Shown: in pieces, positions 58,795 to 64,000 of the stretch
Layout of the letters: every line of letters starts with the position of its first letter
How positions within the stretch are numbered: position 1 is the stretch's first letter
Assembly: GCA_019802505.1 (NCBI GenBank)
Contig: JAFMOC010000220.1
Location: 17,501 to 81,500 of the forward strand
Direction of reading: 5' to 3'
DNA length: 64,000 nt
Origin: Corydoras sp. C115
Lineage: Eukaryota > Chordata > Actinopteri > Siluriformes > Callichthyidae
The notes under the pieces: generated by a model
What the model was told of the DNA's origin: nothing
Seen by the model: the letters and a program-made list of their open reading frames with translations, nothing else
Database searches by the model: none
Translations under genes and position numbers: made by a program

Positions 58795-58835
<41 letters not shown>

Positions 58836-59957
58836 AGCCTGGATGAATCGACACCCCGTGTTCCGTCCACCTCTCGCGACACGGCACCGGGTGACATCAC
58901 GACGCTCCATTTCGGCTGTTTTTGATTGACATTTTACACATGACGCCCTCGAACGCGTCCCAAAGTCTCAGTTTCGATGTGAAAGGTGATGGAACTGGTG
59001 TGCAAGATCAAGCCGCTGAAGCTGCGATTAAGTCCAGTTCACCAGTGTGAAGAAAAAAAAGAAAAAAAAAAAAAAAGAGTTCGGATTTGTGTGTTTCCGG
59101 TGGCATTAGATTCACCGAAACAAATGCCATGCATAGCTCTTATCCAACATTTTGGACTTTCTTTAGACCTGGTAATGAAGTAAACCGATAGTGCTGAGTG
59201 AGCTGTACAATTTATACGTCCATATAGTTTCTCACACAAACAAATGCAAACCAAGTGTTTTTTTCCTGCACCATTAAATAATTAGACATTTTTTGCTTAC
59301 CTTCTCTTTCACACGATTCTCTCTGTGTTTTATAACGAGGACTTTGACCTGTAACATGGATATTCTGTCTGCTTTACTAATTAACAACCACTAGGTTCTA
59401 TTAACTTAATTTGGCAACTAACTCAATAATTGGGATTGCAAAAACTGGAATCAGCAAATCTGTGAATTGACAACAGGAGGCTGTAGTCCAGCTTCCCTGC
59501 TGCAGGGTTTGTTAAAAGAGGAGGTCCGCACAACACGTCTGACTAAGAACAAAAATATCGGACACGGCATTTAATCACAGATGTATTCCATAAAGCACTT
59601 CGATGCAGGATGCCTTTACAAACATCTGTAATTGGATGCCAAATGGACCACAAATCAGTTAAATAGGAATAAATAAGAATACTTCCCTCTCAAATAGTCC
59701 ACGATCAACTGTTAATGGCGCTGTTTTAAAAAATAAATACAAGCACTTAGAACCCACTGCGAGTCAGCCACATAATGCATCTACGGCCGCTCTGGGATTA
59801 TGGAAGAACAAGCCACTGTGATTTAAACAAAAGAATAAATGGAGTGTTATACGTCTCATGTTCTTAAAGCTCTTCTTAAAGAGTTTGTTACCTAAAGAGT
59901 GGCGTGATCAGAAATAACATTTGCAAGTTGCTTACCATTTTGGAGTTGCTTTAACAT
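58367..59957. other. intergenic, no gene recognised
   Basis: Includes a 38-bp poly(A) run (58797-58834) and a shorter purine run (59050-59078). The rest is unique and AT-rich. Confidence 0.6.
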
Positions 59958-60232
59958 TATTATTCAATTATTCATTCATTAGCTAACGCTTAATAATAAT
60001 GGCTCCTCCACTAGGGTGGCTGGGGGTTTCCCCCCATTGCCCATCAAGGGGAGAACGTTTCGGGCGCTGCAAATACACCCATATATCAATATATAGCAAT
60101 AGAAGCAATATATCACTGGGGCAATTTAGAGCATTCGATTCAATACCTTGACTCCATGTTTTGGGACTGCGGGAGGAAAGCGGGAGAACCTGGAGGAGGT
60201 GCTAACCACAAAGCCACTGCGCCACCAACATT
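59958..60232 (-). mobile_element. old, diverged SINE copy
   Basis: GCCCATCAAGGGGAGAACGT and TTTTGGGACTGCGGGAGGAA are clear; the rest has decayed. Probably among the oldest copies here. Confidence 0.75.
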
Positions 60233-60871
60233 ATTAATTCCATCTTTCTATTTAAATGAAGTCATTTCCCAATCAGTTAATTAAAGCCAATGCCAAACCA
60301 CGATAATTCAATAGCCAAATCCATCAACACAGCAGAAATCAAAGTGGAGATCCGTTATTTCTTAAAGGTAAACGCTCAGGGGTTAAAAATAGCGTATGAT
60401 CTAAACCTCCAGACACCCAGCCTTAAAGCCAACGGGGAAGCCGCACACTGGACTATTAGGAAATCCAATAGCTTTTAAGATTAGAGACAGAAGAGCTTCC
60501 TAAATATTGATAATGGAGTTGCATTCAGAAGCAGGAACCAGGTGAGATTTCGGGACATTGCTCAGCACTGCAGGTTTACCTTCTTTCACAAAAACAATCG
60601 AATGCCTTTTTGCAATGGTCCCGTGTCCATGGGGTCAGCGCCAGGCGCACACATTGCAAGCCGCCATCCGAGTTAAAGGGTAAAGCAGAATTAGCCTTCG
60701 TGTGACAAAAAGCAGAGTTTAGAACAGCGTCACTGAAGTCACTGGACTTGAAGAACATCAGTGTGCGGCGATGCATTAAAGGGTAGTACTTAGTGAGACG
60801 GTGGCCGAGGTTGGCCTCTTTTTTTTTTCTTTTTTTTTTCCACTTCCATGTGAGAATGAAGATGAAAGGGG

Positions 60872-60909
<38 letters not shown>

Positions 60910-60940
60910 CAGAGCTTCTTTGAAAAGTGGCCCGTCCGTC
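60233..60940 (-). other. probable 3' UTR of the slc24a gene
   Basis: Directly downstream of the stop on the - strand. Contains a 36-bp A run (60873-60908; T on the gene strand) and T/A-rich tracts. The poly(A) site is not defined. Confidence 0.45.
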
Positions 60941-62805
60941 TCAGATGGAAATGGGGCAGACGATGATCTTGTCCTCCAGCATGACGCTGACCACCAGGAA
61001 GACGATATAGAGAAGGAACATGATGAAGCCCAGCAGCTTGCTCATCTTCCACTTGCAGGCGGCGATGGAGATGATGACGAAGAGCAGCATGAGGAAGAGC
61101 AGCACGATGGCGCAGAAGAGGCCGTTGCTGCTCACCACCACCGGCTGGAATCCGTTTAGGAGGGAGAAGAGAAGCCACGGGAACGGTAACCTAAAGAACC
61201 GGCACAAAGGTGCATGTTAATGTTTTAAAAAAAAAAAAAAAAAGAAAAAGTTAAACCACAATTAACAGAATTTTACGACCTTCGTAATACAAGAACATTT
61301 GGTTTTATTTTATTCCTCTATTATATGTCTGTACATAACTGAAAATTTAAAAAAATTTCCTGTACATACAGATTTCTAATTCTATTTAAATTTTTCCTAG
61401 TTTTTATTATTTTTTTTTTTTTTTCCTAACGACTAAATACATTTTTCACCTTTCTTCTAATGTATCTGCTGCTGAGAATGTGAATTCCCCCCACTGAAGA
61501 ACAAATAAACGTCCATCTCATCTTAACAAGCACCTCTACTTTACTAGACCCACCATTAATCTGTTACCAAAACGATGATTAATAAAACAGATGCAGCCAC
61601 GCCTCCTCATCTCAATAAAACCACGGATTCTAATCTGACCACGCCCATTACTTGTAATCTTACTATAACTCTGACTAATTTGACCACAGCTATGACCCCT
61701 AAACCCATCTGTGGCAGGATCGCCGTCGTCAATGGACTTTGATTAATTCCATTTGGTTAATTAACACACTGGACACGGCATTGCCTGATGCATGAGCGTT
61801 CTGTTAAAATAGGGCGTGGTTGCTCAGTGGTCAGGGCGTTGGGCTGTCCATCTGAAGGTTGTGGGTTTAAATCCCAGGTCCGCTGAAGTTACCAATGTGG
61901 TTCCGTGAGCAAGGCCCTCAACCCTCATTGCTCCAGGTGGCGCTGCATTAACCCTGTAGTCATTTTGGATAAAATCTAAATGAGCAAACGTAACGTGATG
62001 TAATTGGGAACATCCGAAGCCATGGGGAGAGAGTCTGACCACGAGCGGGTGGGATGATGTACATGGACATGTGTGCGGCACGTGTCCTGGTGTTTTTAAA
62101 CGTACGGGTGTAGCGTCGGTCCTCATTCCTACCACGCTCTGTTACACCATCGTACCCTTGAACATACTCCCAAACCGGTTATAGCTAGTTCCCAAACATT
62201 CAATGATTTCTACTAGGGGTGAGCTGCAATTCGACGATTCGATTCGGAGAACCGTAGTCGACTATGAACCTCATAGTCGAATGTACCATATTGATCACAT
62301 GGGGGCGCCCATGGCTGCTGCTAAGCATTAGTTTTTACATGAAATGTCTTTGTTTTCGTTATATATATAGCCTTTTGTCAAATAACATCATCCTAATTTC
62401 TAGAAAAAAAAGAAAAAAAAAAAAAAAAAAAAAAAAAAGGTTTTCTTTTGTTAGAAAAATAAAGTAAAATATAAAAAAAATTTTTTTTTTTTTTAAACTA
62501 TGCTTATAGCGCCATCTTGTGGTGAAATTTTAACTGATTCGACTATCAGTCGACTATAGGGAAAATCGGACGAATCAGATTCGACTATGAAAATTTGTAG
62601 TTGAATACAGCCCTAATTTCTACGATAAGAGTCCTCACCCAACAGTAATGTCAAAGATGTTGGAGCCGACAGAGCTGGACACGGCCATGTCTCCGAGCCC
62701 CTTTCGTGCCACGATGACGCTGGTGATCAAGTCAGGGATAGAAGTCCCCGCTGCCAAAATAGTCAGCCCCATGATCTCCTCGGTAATGCCAATGGTTTCG
62801 CCAAC
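60941..62805 (-). CDS. K+-dependent Na+/Ca2+ exchanger, last two coding exons (SLC24A1/A2 type)
   Basis: Exons in gene order are 62805-62639 and 61190-60941 (TGA at 60943-60941), joined in phase 2. The first carries the second alpha-repeat of the exchanger: EEIMGLTILAAGTSIPDLIT and SVIVARKGLGDMAVSSSVGS then NIFDITVG. In NCKX proteins this forms the ion-binding site, and the conserved Asp (IPDL) and Ser/Thr are present. The second exon gives the last hydrophobic membrane segments (SSNGLFCAIVLLFLMLLFVI, CKWKMSKLLGFIMFLLYIVF) and the terminus MLEDKIIVCPISI. This C-terminus is of the SLC24A1/A2 kind rather than A3/A4/A5; A1 and A2 cannot be separated here. It moves Ca2+ and K+ out for Na+ at the plasma membrane. 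Upstream exons lie beyond the window. Confidence 0.93.
61808..61996 (+). mobile_element. L2-tailed tRNA SINE
   Basis: GTTGCTCAGTGG A box, GGTTTAAATCC B box, the CCTCAACCCTCATTGCTCCA body, and a decayed GGATAAAATCTAAATGAGC end. In the slc24a intron. Confidence 0.82.
62214..62615. mobile_element. hAT MITE in the slc24a intron
   Basis: TAGGGGTGAGCTGC to ACAGCCCTA with a perfect 8-bp duplication ATTTCTAC at 62206-62213 and 62616-62623. It ends 23 bp from the exon at 62639. Nearly identical to 36707-37117. Confidence 0.9.
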
Positions 62806-63282
62806 CTGCACACGTATAACAGATATTAGATCACAGCATCATTGAAAGTACATGGGATCAACCATGTGAGATTTTTTTTTTAACGATACTTGTGACGAAC
62901 ATTATCTTTAAACACAAACGTTCTTTGAAACGGCATGTGAGGATGAAGGTGAGGTGGGACTGGAAACATCACAATTGTACGAACGGCGGCGTAAATCGCG
63001 TTCAGTAGCATCCATTTCGCGTTCCCCACCCAATTCCTGTATTACTAACGTCTGCTAATAACAGAACGGATCGCTCTAGAACAATTACTCATGGAGAGTC
63101 TCAGGGCTCCGTGTAGCAGTGAGTCACAAAGCGGTGGCAGGATGATGCTTCACTGAGCCAAATGATGCTGGCAAAGACTTTCAACTCGCACAAGGCACCA
63201 TCTCCTGACAATACAGAGATGTAATAAAAAAAATAAATAATAATAAAATAAAACTGTGAAATGTAACACAAAATAAATAATA
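62806..63282 (-). other. slc24a intron, no further exon seen
   Basis: Unique sequence with a short AT-rich run. No exon with exchanger homology was found to the window end. Confidence 0.5.
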
Positions 63283-64000
63283 TACCGTATTTTCCGGACT
63301 ATAAGGTGCACCTAAAAGCCTGAAATTTTCCCACAAATCGGACGTGCACCTTATAATCCGGTGCGCCTTATACGTGTACCGAGTTCCAAATTCTATAAAA
63401 GTATTGTTGTGCGACCGAAAATTAATTCGGAGCTCGCCGTCATTCCGGGAGGATTAAATAAAGAACTCCGACCGCTGGACGTTGGCGTAAACGGGGCGTT
63501 TAAAGTAAAGTCGCGGGCGGCGTGGGAGCGATGGATGATAGACGGTGAACACACGTTTACTAAAACTCGGGAGGCGGCGGCGGGGCGAGTTACGCCACCG
63601 TCTGTTAATGGGTTGTGGACGTCTGGGCTGAGGTTTCTGCCGTGACCATCGTCCGAGCTTTCACGAAAGCCGGCGTCGTCGCCGAACGGCCGCCCGGAGA
63701 CGAGACGGACTCGGACATCGATGAGAGGGAACGCCGGAGTGCTCGATAGAGAACCAGCTTTTTAATTCAGACACAGAAGACGAGGACGCTGATGGATTTG
63801 TGGGAGAAGAGAGATTAAAATAATGTGTGTTTTATAGAGTAGTAGAATAAACTTCAATTATAAATCAGCGTTTTGCATCCTTTACTTTTCTTGTAGATCG
63901 TATGTTTTAGCGAGTGCCTTATAATACAGAGCCGTACAGAATAAGTACCGTACAGAAATAGAGCCCCTAATTCAGACTGCGCCTTATAGTACGGTGCGCC
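63283..64000 (+). mobile_element. DDE_1 (pogo-like) transposon remnant, cut by window end
   Basis: Starts with the terminal repeat TACCGTATTTTCCGGACTAT. Encodes a transposase C-terminal piece: SELAVIPGGLNKELRPLDVG, VKSRAAWERWMIDGEHTFTK, then after a frameshift near 63620 VRAFTKAGVVAERPPGDETD and LFNSDTEDEDADGFVGEERL to a stop near 63821. The catalytic DDE core is missing. The subterminal GCGCCTTATAGTACGG block recurs at the end of the window, so the 3' end lies just outside. Confidence 0.8.

Noticed and set aside
60576..61178. 200-codon frame over the slc24a end
   Set aside because: Out-of-frame shadow of the exchanger exon plus poly(A/T) sequence.

Overview
This is nuclear DNA of a bony fish. 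Genes are split by GT-AG introns, ependymin-family genes occur in tandem (a group expanded in teleosts), and most of the non-coding DNA is fish-type repeats. A tRNA-derived SINE of the DANA/HE1-like type is present in more than 40 copies. There are also L2-type LINE 3' ends, palindromic MITEs, hAT MITEs and a pogo-like transposon remnant. The repeat set suggests an otophysan teleost (catfish, characin or knifefish relative); this is inference. No prokaryotic gene, CRISPR array, rRNA or functional tRNA gene was seen.

Layout. (1) 484-2043, + strand: the last four coding exons of dynactin subunit 1 (dctn1). The last intron is almost entirely a CT/CG minisatellite, and a 1-kb pyrimidine tract follows the stop. 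(2) 5772-24835, - strand: three intact six-exon ependymin-like genes (A, B, C). B and C are recent duplicates whose introns give clean filled/empty SINE-site pairs. A fragment of alpk1 sits at the B/C duplication junction (18466-18771), and a broken exon-1 relic lies at 26684-26749. (3) 28036-38160, - strand: complete 13-coding-exon alpk1 (alpha-kinase 1, the ADP-heptose sensor), with many SINEs in its introns and a hAT MITE sitting exactly on one splice donor. A 15-bp minisatellite carrying 17 forkhead-like motifs lies about 1 kb upstream. (4) 42002-49195, - strand: two tandem secreted C-type lectins with two CTLDs each. The first is intact; the second has a 1-nt frameshift after the CTLDs. 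Relics of their upstream flank recur to about 54 kb. (5) 60941-62805, - strand: the last two coding exons of a K+-dependent Na+/Ca2+ exchanger (SLC24A1/A2 type). (6) 63283-64000: a DDE_1 (pogo-like) transposon remnant cut by the window end.

The genes do not form one pathway. alpk1 and the lectins are both innate-immunity type genes; dctn1, the ependymins and slc24a are not. The main interest is how duplication and transposition reshaped the genes: a 2-nt insertion that lengthens one ependymin, a hAT insertion that duplicated an exon/intron junction, patchwork gene conversion between lectins, and repeated SINE insertion at one target site.
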